A stretch of DNA of 64,000 nt from positions 1 to 64,000 of the forward strand of contig NZ_BOMQ01000043.1 in the NCBI RefSeq assembly GCF_016862275.1, read 5' to 3'. The position numbers and the translations under genes are program-made. The stretch comes from Actinoplanes nipponensis (GTDB lineage Bacteria; Actinomycetota; Actinomycetes; Mycobacteriales; Micromonosporaceae). Positions 1 through 7,676 of the stretch are shown one piece after another. Position 1 is the stretch's first letter; each line of letters begins with the position of its first letter. The notes under the pieces were generated by a model, which saw only the letters and a program-made list of their open reading frames with translations, ran no database searches and was not told the DNA's origin.

Positions 1-110
1 AGGCGGGCCGGGCGGGCGGCGCAGGCGCGCAGGCGGGCCGGGCGGCGCAGGCGCGCAGGCGGGCCGGGCGGCGCAGGCGCGCAGGCGGGCCGGGCGCGGC
101 AGGGAAACTG
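1..110. repeat. 26-bp G+C-only tandem repeat
   Basis: Direct tandem copies of a unit that begins AGGCGGGCCGGGCGGCGCAG and is 26 bases long start at about 1, 31, 57 and 83; the first copy has a 4-base insertion and the last is degenerate. The array is cut by the window edge, so the true copy number is unknown. From 111 to 271 the DNA remains G+C-rich with loose repeats of CCCGGAAGCTG. I see no gene in 1-271. Confidence 0.8.
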
Positions 111-271
111 GGCGGGCCGGGAGGCCCGGGAAGCTGGATGGTCGGGAGCTGATCGGCCCCGGAAGCCGGGCGGCTGAGCGGTCCCGGAAGCTGAGCGGGC
201 CGGGCCTGCGGGTCGGTGACCCGCCGGCGTCCCGGCCCGCGCTCAGCCCGGGTAGGTCGGCACGGTCCTGG

Positions 272-439
272 TCAGCCCAGGGCCAGCCAGGCGATCAGCG
301 CGATCAGAACGATCGCGACCGCGACGGCGCCGATGATCAGCGGGGTCTTGGAGGCGGCTGGCGGCTCCTGCGGAGTGCTCTGCGTGAAGGCGCGGAACGC
401 CTCGGTGTTGCCGCTCGGGTCGACGGTGTTGTCAGGCAT
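272..439 (-). CDS. Small single-pass membrane protein
   Basis: About 55 residues. The N-terminal half is polar and contains DPSGNTEAFRAFTQ, a motif I associate with short hypothetical proteins of Micromonosporaceae. The C-terminal half is one strong hydrophobic helix (IIGAVAVAIVLIALIAWLAL), so it is probably tail-anchored in the membrane. I chose the ATG at 439 rather than the upstream in-frame ATG at 466 because TATGGT lies at 447-452, seven bases before it, which fits a leaderless transcript. No function can be assigned. It is transcribed away from the nucleotidyltransferase gene at 564. Confidence 0.6.
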   Translation of the reverse strand: MPDNTVDPSGNTEAFRAFTQSTPQEPPAASKTPLIIGAVAVAIVLIALIAWLALG

Positions 440-563
440 GCGCACGACCATAGCGAAGCCCGGCACCCCGCGACAGTGCGTCCCGGCCCCCTAGCAGGGC
501 GTTCGTCCCGGCCCGCGAGATATCACCCGTTCGTGGGCGCGTCCGGCTGCCTACCCTCACGGG

Positions 564-1313
564 ATGGACGCGGTTCGACAACTCCGGGCGATCGCCGCCA
601 TCGTCCGCGCAGCCCAAGCCCCAGCCGAACCGCCGGCCGGAGCCGAAGCCCAACCCGGAGCAGGAGCACGAGCCGCACCCGCGACCAGAAGCGAGGCCAC
701 GACCGAAGCGGTGGCCACGACCGGGACCGGAAGCAGGACCACGACCCAAAGCAAAGCCACAACCCAAAGCCAGACCACAACCCCAAGCCAGACCACAACC
801 CCAAGCCAGACCACGACCGCAGGCAAGCCCACGACTGCGACCCGGACCGGAGGCACAGCCGGGATCGCGCTGTGGCTGCGCGGCGGCTGGGCGATGGACT
901 TCTTCCTCGGCGAGATCACCCGCCCGCACCGCGACATCGACTTCTTCTGCTCCGCCCCCGACGCCGACGACCTCGTCGCCCGCCTGGTCGCCCTCGGCTA
1001 CCGGCCGGTGCCGGGCAACGACGCGCTGCAGCGGGACCTGGTCGGGCCGGATGGCCTCGACGTGCAGATCGCCCTGCTGGGCCGGGACCACGACGGCTGC
1101 CCCGTGGTGCCCGCCGGGCCGTACGCGGGTGCTCGCTGGCCGGTCGATCTGCTGGACGGGCCGCCCGGCCGGATCGGGGACGTCGAGTGCCCGATCGTCA
1201 GCCCGCGCGCGCAGATCGAGATCAAGGAGATGATGCCGGTCTGGGTGCCGGGCCTGCCCCGCCGCGCCAAGGACAGCGAGGACGTCGCCCGGCTCCGGGC
1301 CGCGTTGGCCTGA
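564..1313 (+). CDS. Nucleotidyltransferase-fold protein (LinA/ANT(2'')-like) with low-complexity insert
   Basis: 249 residues. The C-terminal part (about 95-249) carries LWLRGGWAMDFFLG followed by RPHRDIDFF, the GGW and RPHxDxD signatures of the nucleotidyltransferase family that includes aminoglycoside 2''- and lincosamide adenylyltransferases. Substrate and any resistance role are unknown. The first about 15 residues (MDAVRQLRAIAAIVRAA) look like the normal start of such a protein, but between them and the GGW motif lie about 75 residues of Thr/Gln/Pro/Ala/Lys low complexity. It still reads through in frame. The start is the ATG at 564, six bases after TACCCT (552-557), a leaderless arrangement. 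Whether the insert is tolerated by the fold is not clear. Confidence 0.75.
   Translation: MDAVRQLRAIAAIVRAAQAPAEPPAGAEAQPGAGARAAPATRSEATTEAVATTGTGSRTTTQSKATTQSQTTTPSQTTTPSQTTTAGKPTTATRTGGTAGIALWLRGGWAMDFFLGEITRPHRDIDFFCSAPDADDLVARLVALGYRPVPGNDALQRDLVGPDGLDVQIALLGRDHDGCPVVPAGPYAGARWPVDLLDGPPGRIGDVECPIVSPRAQIEIKEMMPVWVPGLPRRAKDSEDVARLRAALA
612..845 (+). repeat. Low-complexity repeat inside the nucleotidyltransferase gene
   Basis: The coding DNA changes to short repeated words such as CCCAAAGC, CCACAACC and CCAAGCCAGACCACAACC. An 18-base unit is repeated at about 765-815. Within this stretch the A content rises and the codons give TTTQSKATTQSQTTTPSQ-type protein. The reading frame is kept throughout, so any expansion must have been in multiples of three. 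Confidence 0.75.
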
Positions 1314-1386
1314 CCGCGGCCCCGGCACCACGCCACAAGATCACCGGGATGCGGGGGCCCGACTCGTGACCCGGCACAATAGGCGG

Positions 1387-2304
1387 ATGAGACGCCGTAC
1401 CGTCGCGCTCCTGCTCGCCGCCGTCTGCGCGACCGGCGCACTCACCTCGTGCACCGCCGACTCCCGCAGCCCGGCGCGGCCGGCGCCCGCCGCCCCCAGC
1501 GTGCAGCCCAGCGGGCCGCCCAGCGCCCCGCCGACCCTCGCGAGCACCCTCGGCCGGGCTCCGACCAGAGCCTTCCCCGTCAAGACCCGCAAGCTGCAGC
1601 TGAGCCGCGGCGCGGACCGACCGCTGCCCACCACCGTCTGGTATCCCGCCGCCGGCGACGGACCGTTCCCGGTCATCGTCTTCAGTCACGGGCTCACCGC
1701 GCGCCCGGCCGACTACGCCTCCATCCTCAGCCGCTGGGCGGGGGCCGGCTTCGTCGTCGCCGCGCCCGCGTTCCCGCACACCTCCGGCGGGGTCGCCGAC
1801 TTCGACGTCGTCGACCTGCTCAACCAGCCGGCCGACGCCTCGTACGTGCTCACCCGGGTCCTGGCCCTCGACGGCAAGGCCGGCGATCCGCTGCGGGGCC
1901 GCCTCGACCGGGTGCACGTCGCCGCGGCCGGGCATTCCGGCGGCGGCATCACGACGCTCGGGATGCTCACCGGCGCCCGGGACGAGCGGCTCACCGCCGC
2001 GGTCGTGCTGGCCGGGCGGCAGGCACTGCCGGGGACCTTCAGCGGCCCGGAGATTCCCGTGCTGTTCGTGCACGGCAAGCAGGATCTGACCGTCCGGTAC
2101 ATCGAGGGCCTCGCCGCCTTCCGGGCCGTGCCCTGGCCCAAGGGCATGCTGACGCTGCCGAACGCCGGCCACGTGGTCACCGGCGGCGCCGACTTCGACA
2201 TCGTCGCCGGCGCCACGACCGACTTCTGGCGGTGGAGCCTCTACGGTGACGCCGGCGCCGGGCGGCGGCTGGACCGGCGCGACAACCTGGACAGCGACTT
2301 CTAG
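1387..2304 (+). CDS. Secreted lipoprotein alpha/beta-hydrolase
   Basis: About 305 residues. The N-terminus is a lipoprotein signal: Arg-rich start, hydrophobic core and lipobox LTSC, so Cys is probably lipidated and the protein anchored outside the membrane. The mature part has FSHGLTARPADY (oxyanion region), the nucleophile elbow GHSGGG and a late HGKQDLTV/NAGHV acid-His pair, typical of chlorophyllase/PAF-acetylhydrolase-like or dienelactone-hydrolase-like esterases. The substrate is unknown. The ATG at 1387 is preferred over the GTG at 1366 because CACAAT ends six bases before it and because it gives a compact signal peptide. Its stop codon overlaps that of the converging oxidoreductase gene. 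Confidence 0.85.
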   Translation: MRRRTVALLLAAVCATGALTSCTADSRSPARPAPAAPSVQPSGPPSAPPTLASTLGRAPTRAFPVKTRKLQLSRGADRPLPTTVWYPAAGDGPFPVIVFSHGLTARPADYASILSRWAGAGFVVAAPAFPHTSGGVADFDVVDLLNQPADASYVLTRVLALDGKAGDPLRGRLDRVHVAAAGHSGGGITTLGMLTGARDERLTAAVVLAGRQALPGTFSGPEIPVLFVHGKQDLTVRYIEGLAAFRAVPWPKGMLTLPNAGHVVTGGADFDIVAGATTDFWRWSLYGDAGAGRRLDRRDNLDSDF

Positions 2305-3251
2305 TGCAGGTGGTCGACGGCCACCTTGCCGAAGATCTGGCCCGAGTTGAGCCGGGCGAATGCGTCGCCCACCGCGGTGAAACCGTAGGTGGAGTCGATC
2401 ACCGGGCGGATGTCGCGTTCCACGCACAGCCGCAGCAGCTCCGTCAGCTCCTCGGCCGTGCCCATGGTGCTGCCGAGGATCTCCAGCTGCATCATGAACA
2501 CCCGGCGCAGGTCGACCTTGGGGAACGGGCCGCCGGTCGCGCCGCAGACCACGATGCGGGCGCCCGGCGCCGAGCACTTCAGCGAGTGCTCGAACGTCGG
2601 CGCGCCCACCGACTCGATGACCACGTCCACGCGTTCGGCGAGGCGGGCGCCCGGTTCGACGGCGGTGGCGCCCAGCTCGGTGATGCGCTCCCGCTTGCCG
2701 GCGTCGCGGCTGGTCGCGTACACCCGTTTGCCGAGCGCGACCGCGAGCGCGACCGCGGCCGTGGCCACTCCCCCGCCCGCGCCCTGCACCAGCACCGATT
2801 CGGCGTCCGCGACGCGGCCGCGCACGGTGAGCATGTGGTACGCGGTCAGCCAGGCCGTCGGCAGGCACGCCGCATCCAGGAACGAGATGCCGGCCGGCTT
2901 GGGCACCAGGTTCTCGGCCGGTACGGCGACCCGCTCGGCCAGCGTGCCCGGCCAGCGCTCGGACAGCAGCGAGAACCCGCGCGGGTCGGCCGGGTCCCGG
3001 ATCACCGGGTAGATGACGACCTCGTTGCCGTCACTGTCCACGCCGGACGCGTCACAGCCGAGGACCATCGGCAGCCGGTCGGCCGGTAGCCCGACGCCGC
3101 GCAGCGACCAGATGTCGTGGTGGTTGAGCGAGCTGGCCCGCACGTCGACGGTCACCCAGTCGTCCGGCCGGGCCGGCTCGGGCAGGTCTCCGACCGTCAA
3201 CGCGGCCAGCGGCTCGTCGGGCTTGGTCGCACTGGCATAAGCGGCTCGCAT
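2301..3251 (-). CDS. Zinc-independent MDR-family oxidoreductase (quinone oxidoreductase-like)
   Basis: About 316 residues in the medium-chain dehydrogenase/reductase family: an N-terminal GroES-like domain (SSLNHHDIWSLRG, LGCDASGV) followed by a Rossmann domain with VLVQGAGGGVATAAVALA for NAD(P)H. The four-Cys structural zinc lobe is absent, which fits the quinone reductase or zeta-crystallin branch rather than alcohol dehydrogenase. It probably reduces quinones or enones in the cytosol. The start is the ATG at 3251: AGCTTA at 3259-3264 reads TAAGCT on this strand, seven bases before it. The gene converges on the hydrolase and overlaps its stop by four bases. Confidence 0.85.
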   Translation of the reverse strand: MRAAYASATKPDEPLAALTVGDLPEPARPDDWVTVDVRASSLNHHDIWSLRGVGLPADRLPMVLGCDASGVDSDGNEVVIYPVIRDPADPRGFSLLSERWPGTLAERVAVPAENLVPKPAGISFLDAACLPTAWLTAYHMLTVRGRVADAESVLVQGAGGGVATAAVALAVALGKRVYATSRDAGKRERITELGATAVEPGARLAERVDVVIESVGAPTFEHSLKCSAPGARIVVCGATGGPFPKVDLRRVFMMQLEILGSTMGTAEELTELLRLCVERDIRPVIDSTYGFTAVGDAFARLNSGQIFGKVAVDHLH

Positions 3252-3354
3252 ACCCCGCAGCTTAGGCATGTCCGGCCGGTCCTGTCGTCGGTGCCGGCCG
3301 ATGGGGCCGCTCGCCGCACCGCGGCGACCGGCCCCATTTCGGGCATTCGGCAGC

Positions 3355-4596
3355 TCAGACCAGGGCGGCCGGCGCTGTCGGGGTCTCCGGCCGGGCCCCG
3401 GCGACGAACCGGGCGACGCCGTCCTGCTCCGCGGCCCGGGCCACCGCCGCGGCGACCGCGGGGGCGACCCGCGGGTCCAGCGCCGACGGCACGATCGCGT
3501 CGGCGCGCAGCTCGTCGGAGACCACGGCGGCGATCGCCTCGGCCGCGGCGACCTTCATCCGCTCGGTGATCCGGGTGGCGCGGGCGTCCAGGGCGCCCCG
3601 GAAGATGCCCGGGAACGCCAGCACGTTGTTGATCTGGTTGGGGAAGTCGCTGCGGCCGGTGGCGACGATCGCCGCGTACTTGTGGGCCAGCGCCGGCGGG
3701 ACCTCCGGGGTCGGGTTGGCCAGGGCGAAGATGATGCCGCCGGGCGCCATCCCGGCCAGCGCGCTCTCCTCGATCTGCCCGCCGGAGACCCCGATCAGCA
3801 CGTCGGCGCCGATCAGCGCCTCCTTGACGCCGCCGGTACGCCCCGAGAAGTTCGTCCTCGCGGCCAGCTCCGCCTTCGTCCCGCTCAGCCCGGGCCGGTC
3901 CGCGTGGATGATGCCCTGCGAGTCGCAGACGATGACGTTCGCGCCCTGGATGCCGGCCGCGATGAGGGTGTTCGTGATGGCCACCCCGGCCGCACCCGCC
4001 CCGCTGATCACCACCCGCAGGTCGGCGAAGCGGCGGCCGAGCAGGGCGACCGCGTTGCGCAGCGCGGCCAGCACGACGATCGCGGTGCCGTGCTGGTCGT
4101 CGTGGAAGACCGGGATGTCCAGGGCCTCGTCGAGCCGGCGTTCGATCTCGAAGCAGCGCGGCGCGCTGATGTCCTCGAGGTTGATGCCGCCGAACGAGGG
4201 GGCCAGCGCCTTGACGACGGCGATGATGCCCTCGATGTCCTGGGTGTCGAGGCAGATCGGGATGGCGTCGACGCCGCCGAACTGCTTGAACAGCACCGCC
4301 TTGCCCTCCATGACCGGCATCGCGGCCTTCGGGCCGATGTTGCCCAGCCCCAGCACGGCGGAGCCGTCCGTGACGACGGCCACGGTGTTCGCCGTCCAGG
4401 TGTAGTCGGCGGCCAGGTCGGGGTCGGCCGCGATGGCCTCGCAGACCCGGGCCACGCCGGGGGTGTAGGCCAGCGACAGGTCGTCGCGGCTGGACAGCGG
4501 GACGGTGCACGAGATGGCCATCTTGCCCTGCTTGTGCAGGTCGAAGACGGGATCCGCGGCCAGGGCAGGGTCGAGCTCGAAACTGAAGAAAGACAC
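3355..4596 (-). CDS. NAD(P)-dependent malic enzyme
   Basis: About 413 residues, the size of the short bacterial malic enzymes that decarboxylate malate to pyruvate. Visible family blocks are SLAYTPGVARVCEAI near the N-terminus, GKAVLFKQFGGVDAIPI with the catalytic Lys, the metal-binding EDISAPRCFEIE and HDDQHGTA, and the Rossmann motif SGAGAAGVA. I chose the GTG at 4596, giving VSFFSFELDP, because GGAG lies six bases upstream; the longer in-frame ORF to 4701 adds a non-conserved Pro/Arg stretch. NAD versus NADP use cannot be decided by eye. The gene stands alone between genes of unrelated function. Confidence 0.92.
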   Translation of the reverse strand: MSFFSFELDPALAADPVFDLHKQGKMAISCTVPLSSRDDLSLAYTPGVARVCEAIAADPDLAADYTWTANTVAVVTDGSAVLGLGNIGPKAAMPVMEGKAVLFKQFGGVDAIPICLDTQDIEGIIAVVKALAPSFGGINLEDISAPRCFEIERRLDEALDIPVFHDDQHGTAIVVLAALRNAVALLGRRFADLRVVISGAGAAGVAITNTLIAAGIQGANVIVCDSQGIIHADRPGLSGTKAELAARTNFSGRTGGVKEALIGADVLIGVSGGQIEESALAGMAPGGIIFALANPTPEVPPALAHKYAAIVATGRSDFPNQINNVLAFPGIFRGALDARATRITERMKVAAAEAIAAVVSDELRADAIVPSALDPRVAPAVAAAVARAAEQDGVARFVAGARPETPTAPAALV

Positions 4597-4729
4597 GGGG
4601 ACTCCAGACACGCATCGGTACGTCGGTGTGCCAGCCGGCCCTGGCGCGAGTCTGCGCGGACCGACGTGCGATGCGGGGGTCACCCGGACTAGCAACCGCA
4701 AGATTCAGGTGTGCTGCGGTTAACGCAGG

Positions 4730-5038
4730 TTAACCTAGCCGACCCGGACGCGGCCAGTAGCGAAACACCACTTGTCCGATGACATCCGCCACCCCGTGGG
4801 CGCGGGAGTCGTCGGTGACGAACTCGTTGTCGCCTTCGACCCACCAGCCGCCGTCCTGCGGCCGGACCGCGCGTTTGACCACGAGCAGGTCCGGCCGGGC
4901 GCGGAACCGGGCCACCACGACCGAGTGCGGCCGGACCCGGCCGACCCGCCGTACGAGCAGGGCATCTCCGCTGTGCAGGGTGGGCGCCATGGACGGCCCG
5001 CGCACCAGCACGGCGAAGAGCGGTAACTGCCAACTCAT
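4730..5038 (-). CDS. sodX: Nickel-type superoxide dismutase maturation protease
   Basis: 102 residues, an S24/S26 (LexA/signal-peptidase-like) Ser-Lys protease. The nucleophile Ser16 is in RGPSMAPTL and the general base Lys55 in LLVVKRAV; EGDNEFVTDDSRAHG is the usual third box of this family. There is no clear membrane anchor, unlike leader peptidases. It lies divergent to sodN, separated by 84 bases, and by family knowledge removes the sodN propeptide so that the N-terminal His and Cys can bind nickel. The intergenic region must hold both promoters; TAGTGT at 5079-5084 is a possible sodN -10. Confidence 0.9.
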   Translation of the reverse strand: MSWQLPLFAVLVRGPSMAPTLHSGDALLVRRVGRVRPHSVVVARFRARPDLLVVKRAVRPQDGGWWVEGDNEFVTDDSRAHGVADVIGQVVFRYWPRPGRLG

Positions 5039-5122
5039 GGCATCAATCCCGGGTCGAGGTTCGGCGTTCCGGTAAGGGGTAGTGTCAGCATCGGATCATC
5101 GCAAACGTATGGAGGGGTCCTG

Positions 5123-5527
5123 ATGCGACTTCCGCGCATTTTCACGCCGCGCACTGTGGTCAGCGCGCACTGCGACCTGCCCTGTGGGGTGTACGACCCG
5201 GCGCAGGCACGCATCGAGGCGGAGTCGGTGAAGGCCATCGCTGAGAAGTACCAGGCGAACACCGACCCCGAGTTCCGCACCCGCGCCATCCTGATCAAGG
5301 AGCAGCGCGCCGAGCTGGTCAAGCACCACCTGTGGGTGCTCTGGACCGACTACTTCAAGGCGCCGCACTTCGAGAAGTACCCGAACCTGAACCAGCTCTT
5401 CAACGAGGCCACCAAGCTCGCCGGCGCGTCCGGCGCCAAGGGCTCGATGGACCCGGCGGTCGGCGAGCAGCTGCTCGCCAAGATCGAGGAGATCTCCAAG
5501 ATCTTCTGGGAGACCAAGCAGGCGTGA
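5123..5527 (+). CDS. sodN: Nickel superoxide dismutase
   Basis: 134 residues. A 15-residue propeptide (ending VVSA) precedes HCDLPCGVYDP, the nickel hook: after cleavage His1, Cys2 and Cys6 bind Ni, and the enzyme dismutates superoxide in the cytosol as a hexamer of four-helix bundles. Length and sequence match the family along the whole protein. GGAGGGG sits five bases before the ATG. The protease gene sodX is divergent upstream. The downstream acetyltransferase starts with a GTG overlapping the sodN stop (GTGA), so the two are probably translationally coupled. Nickel-dependent control by a Nur repressor is known in Streptomyces but no operator is obvious here. Confidence 0.97.
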   Translation: MRLPRIFTPRTVVSAHCDLPCGVYDPAQARIEAESVKAIAEKYQANTDPEFRTRAILIKEQRAELVKHHLWVLWTDYFKAPHFEKYPNLNQLFNEATKLAGASGAKGSMDPAVGEQLLAKIEEISKIFWETKQA

Positions 5528-6024
5528 GTCCCGCAACGATCCGGCCGGTACGTCGCGACGACGTGCCGGCCGTTGTCGCGATGGTGCACGAGCTGGCCGA
5601 GTTCGAACGCGCCCCGGAGTCCTGCCACCTCACCGAGGAGCAGCTGCTGGCGAGCCTGTTCGCCGAGCAGCCGGCCGTGTTCGCCCACGTGGCGGTCGAC
5701 GCCGACGACACTCCGTACGGCTTCGCGCTGTGGTTCGTGAACTTCTCGACCTGGGAGGGCACCCACGGCATCCACCTCGAGGACCTGTACGTCCGGCCGC
5801 AGTCGCGGGGCACCGGCGCGGGCGGGGCGTTGCTCGCCACGCTGGCGCGGGTCTGCGTGGAGCGCGGCTACCGGCGACTCGAGTGGGTGATGCTCGACTG
5901 GAACCCGGCGGCCGACTTCTACGCGGCGATCGGGGCGAAGGTCGTGGAGGACTGGCTGCCGTACCGGTTGTCGGGGGCCGCCCTGACCCAACTCGCCGAG
6001 CGGGCCTCCACCGTAAGGGACTAG
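5524..6024 (+). CDS. GNAT-family N-acetyltransferase
   Basis: 166 residues with a complete GNAT fold: IRPVRRDDVPAVVAMVHELAEFE at the N-terminus, the HLEDLYVRPQSRGTGAGGALL acetyl-CoA pyrophosphate loop (R/Q-x-x-G-x-G/A), and a C-terminal LDWNPAADFYAAIGA block. The last features are those of the diamine/polyamine (SSAT-like) acetyltransferase branch, but the substrate is unproved. The start is the GTG at 5524, which overlaps the sodN stop by four bases, so it is expressed with sodN. No function linking it to superoxide defence is established; the coupling suggests one. Confidence 0.88.
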   Translation: MSPATIRPVRRDDVPAVVAMVHELAEFERAPESCHLTEEQLLASLFAEQPAVFAHVAVDADDTPYGFALWFVNFSTWEGTHGIHLEDLYVRPQSRGTGAGGALLATLARVCVERGYRRLEWVMLDWNPAADFYAAIGAKVVEDWLPYRLSGAALTQLAERASTVRD

Positions 6025-6053
6025 AGTTCTCCTCCATTGGGAGGATGGGGTCC

Positions 6054-6467
6054 GTGACTCAGCTGCAGACAACGCATCCGGAGCCGGCGTTCGGTGACGA
6101 CGTCGTGCTGCTGACCGTGCCCGCCGACGGCGGGTATCTCGGCGTGCTCCGCACAGCCACGGCCGGCCTCGCGGCCCGCCTGCACTTCGCGCTCGACGAG
6201 ATCGAGGACCTGCGCATCGCGGTCGACGAGGCCTGCGCGATGCTGCTCGCCATCGCCACCCGCGGCGCCGAGTTGGAGTGCCGGTTCGCGGTTACCGACG
6301 ACGCGCTCACGGTCGAGGTGACGGTCTCGACGGTGCGCGGGGCCCGGCTGCCGTCGGAGTCGTCCTTCGCGTGGAAGGTCCTGACCGCGCTCACCACCTC
6401 GGCGTCCGCGGAGGCGACCGGGCGACACGCCACGATCCGGCTGCTGACCCGCCGCACCGAGATCTGA
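6054..6467 (+). CDS. RsbW-like anti-sigma/serine-kinase ATPase
   Basis: 137 residues of the GHKL ATPase fold: FALDEIEDLRIAVDEACAMLLA is the N-box-containing helix, and the C-terminal beta sheet (ECRFAVTDDALTVEVTVS) follows. It resembles the anti-sigma factors paired with SigF/SigB-type sigma factors, but no sigma or STAS antagonist gene is adjacent here. I chose the GTG at 6054, nine bases after GGGAGG; an ATG at 6045 directly follows that sequence and would leave no spacing. The G-boxes are weak, as is common in this subgroup, so ATP binding is not certain. It is transcribed in the same direction as the acetyltransferase but with its own ribosome site. Confidence 0.8.
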   Translation: MTQLQTTHPEPAFGDDVVLLTVPADGGYLGVLRTATAGLAARLHFALDEIEDLRIAVDEACAMLLAIATRGAELECRFAVTDDALTVEVTVSTVRGARLPSESSFAWKVLTALTTSASAEATGRHATIRLLTRRTEI

Positions 6468-6483
6468 TCCGCCCCGGTCACGC

Positions 6484-7179
6484 TCAGCGGTCGGTGGCCT
6501 CCATGATGTAATCCAGGTGGCGCCGGCTGAGCTCCATGGCCCCGCCGGAGTCGCCGCCCTTGACCATCATCAGCAGCTCGCGGTGGTCGACGTCGATGCG
6601 CGCCCAGTAGTCGCCGGGCAGGTTCTCAACGATCTCCTCGCCGTAGGTGACGTGGTACAGCGGGCGGGTGACCAGCTCGAAGAGCGGGTTGCCGGTGGCC
6701 GAGGCGACCGCGGAGTGGAAGGCGGCGTGCGCGGCCAGCATGGTCTGCAGCTCGTCCAGGTCCGGGTCGAACATGGCGCCGCGCATCTCGATCAGGTTCG
6801 CGTCGGTGCGGCGCTGCGCGGCGAGGCCGGCCGCCGGCACCTCCAGGGCCCGGCGCAGCTCCAGCAGGTCGGCCATGCCCACCTCGGCGGAGTTGCTGAG
6901 CAGGGTCAGCCCGGTGGAGAGCGCCTCGGACAACTGCTCGGCGTCAGGATGGGCGACGAAGCTGCCGCCGGTGACGCCGCGGGTGGTGACGATGAGGTGC
7001 TGGCTGGCCAGCAGCCGCAACGCCTCCCGTACGGTGCTGCGGCTCACCCCCGAGCGGACGCAGAGCTCGGGCTCCGGAGGCAGTCGCGAGCCGGGCTGCA
7101 ACCGGCCCGACGTGATCTCGTCCCGCAGCTCGTCCGCGAGGAGTTGGTATGCCGGTGGGCGCACCGTCGATCCGGCCAC
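6484..7179 (-). CDS. FadR/GntR-family transcriptional regulator
   Basis: About 231 residues. Residues 8-75 form a winged helix of the GntR type (YQLLADELRDEITSGRLQPG, then SRSTVREALRLLASQHLI). Residues 90-220 are an all-helical FCD effector domain with the usual metal-binding Asp/His pattern (MLAAHAAFHSAVASATGN, DHRELLMMVKGGD). Such proteins repress nearby catabolic genes until a carboxylate effector binds. No obvious catabolic operon is beside it, so the target is unknown. The GTG at 7179 is eight bases after AAGGGGG; an in-frame GTG at 7188 is too close to the ribosome site. Confidence 0.87.
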   Translation of the reverse strand: MAGSTVRPPAYQLLADELRDEITSGRLQPGSRLPPEPELCVRSGVSRSTVREALRLLASQHLIVTTRGVTGGSFVAHPDAEQLSEALSTGLTLLSNSAEVGMADLLELRRALEVPAAGLAAQRRTDANLIEMRGAMFDPDLDELQTMLAAHAAFHSAVASATGNPLFELVTRPLYHVTYGEEIVENLPGDYWARIDVDHRELLMMVKGGDSGGAMELSRRHLDYIMEATDR

Positions 7180-7242
7180 TGCCCTCACCCCCTTGTGATT
7201 CGCCCACTCAGAGTAGGCCGTCGAACGCGGAGGGGAAGGCCT

Positions 7243-7632
7243 TCAGTCGAGTCCGAGGGCCCGGGTGGTGGGCGGCACCACGCAGAGCAGCCCGACACCG
7301 ACGCCGAAAACCATCAGCAGGGCGCCGACCCAGGCCGTGCCGGTCTGCAGCAGGAACCCGCCCGAGGCGATGACGAACAGCTGCACGACGATCGCCGGGC
7401 CGCGGGCGTGCGCCGAGCGCCGGGCCAGGGCCCGCGCCACGAAGACCACCGCGATCGCGCCGAGCACGGTGAAGGCGGTCAGCGACGCGGCCACCGCGAT
7501 GCTGCCCGCCTCGGCGGTGAAGTCCAGCACCAACAGGTACGCCGACAGCACGACCAGCGCGACGGCCTGGGCGTAGAGCAGGCGTACCGCCCAGACCAGA
7601 GTTGTCGGGGAATCGTCTTCTCGGGGGGTCAC
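7243..7632 (-). CDS. Four-helix integral membrane protein
   Basis: 129 residues with about four hydrophobic segments (around 14-35, 45-67, 79-98 and 101-120) and short polar loops, the second loop being Arg-rich (ARALARRSAHAR). It belongs to the many small actinobacterial membrane proteins of unknown function. The GTG start at 7632 follows TATCGT (7639-7644 on the other strand) by six bases, a leaderless pattern. It is divergent from the diacylglycerol-kinase-like gene, with which it shares a very short promoter region of about 45 bases. Confidence 0.7.
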   Translation of the reverse strand: MTPREDDSPTTLVWAVRLLYAQAVALVVLSAYLLVLDFTAEAGSIAVAASLTAFTVLGAIAVVFVARALARRSAHARGPAIVVQLFVIASGGFLLQTGTAWVGALLMVFGVGVGLLCVVPPTTRALGLD

Positions 7633-7676
7633 CGCTGTACGATACCGGCCAGCTCAGCGCCCTCCGGAGAGGTACA

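Noticed and set aside
592..845. CRISPR-like array
   Set aside because: The repeated words are short, adjoin each other without unique spacers, and lie inside a coding frame; no cas genes occur in the window.
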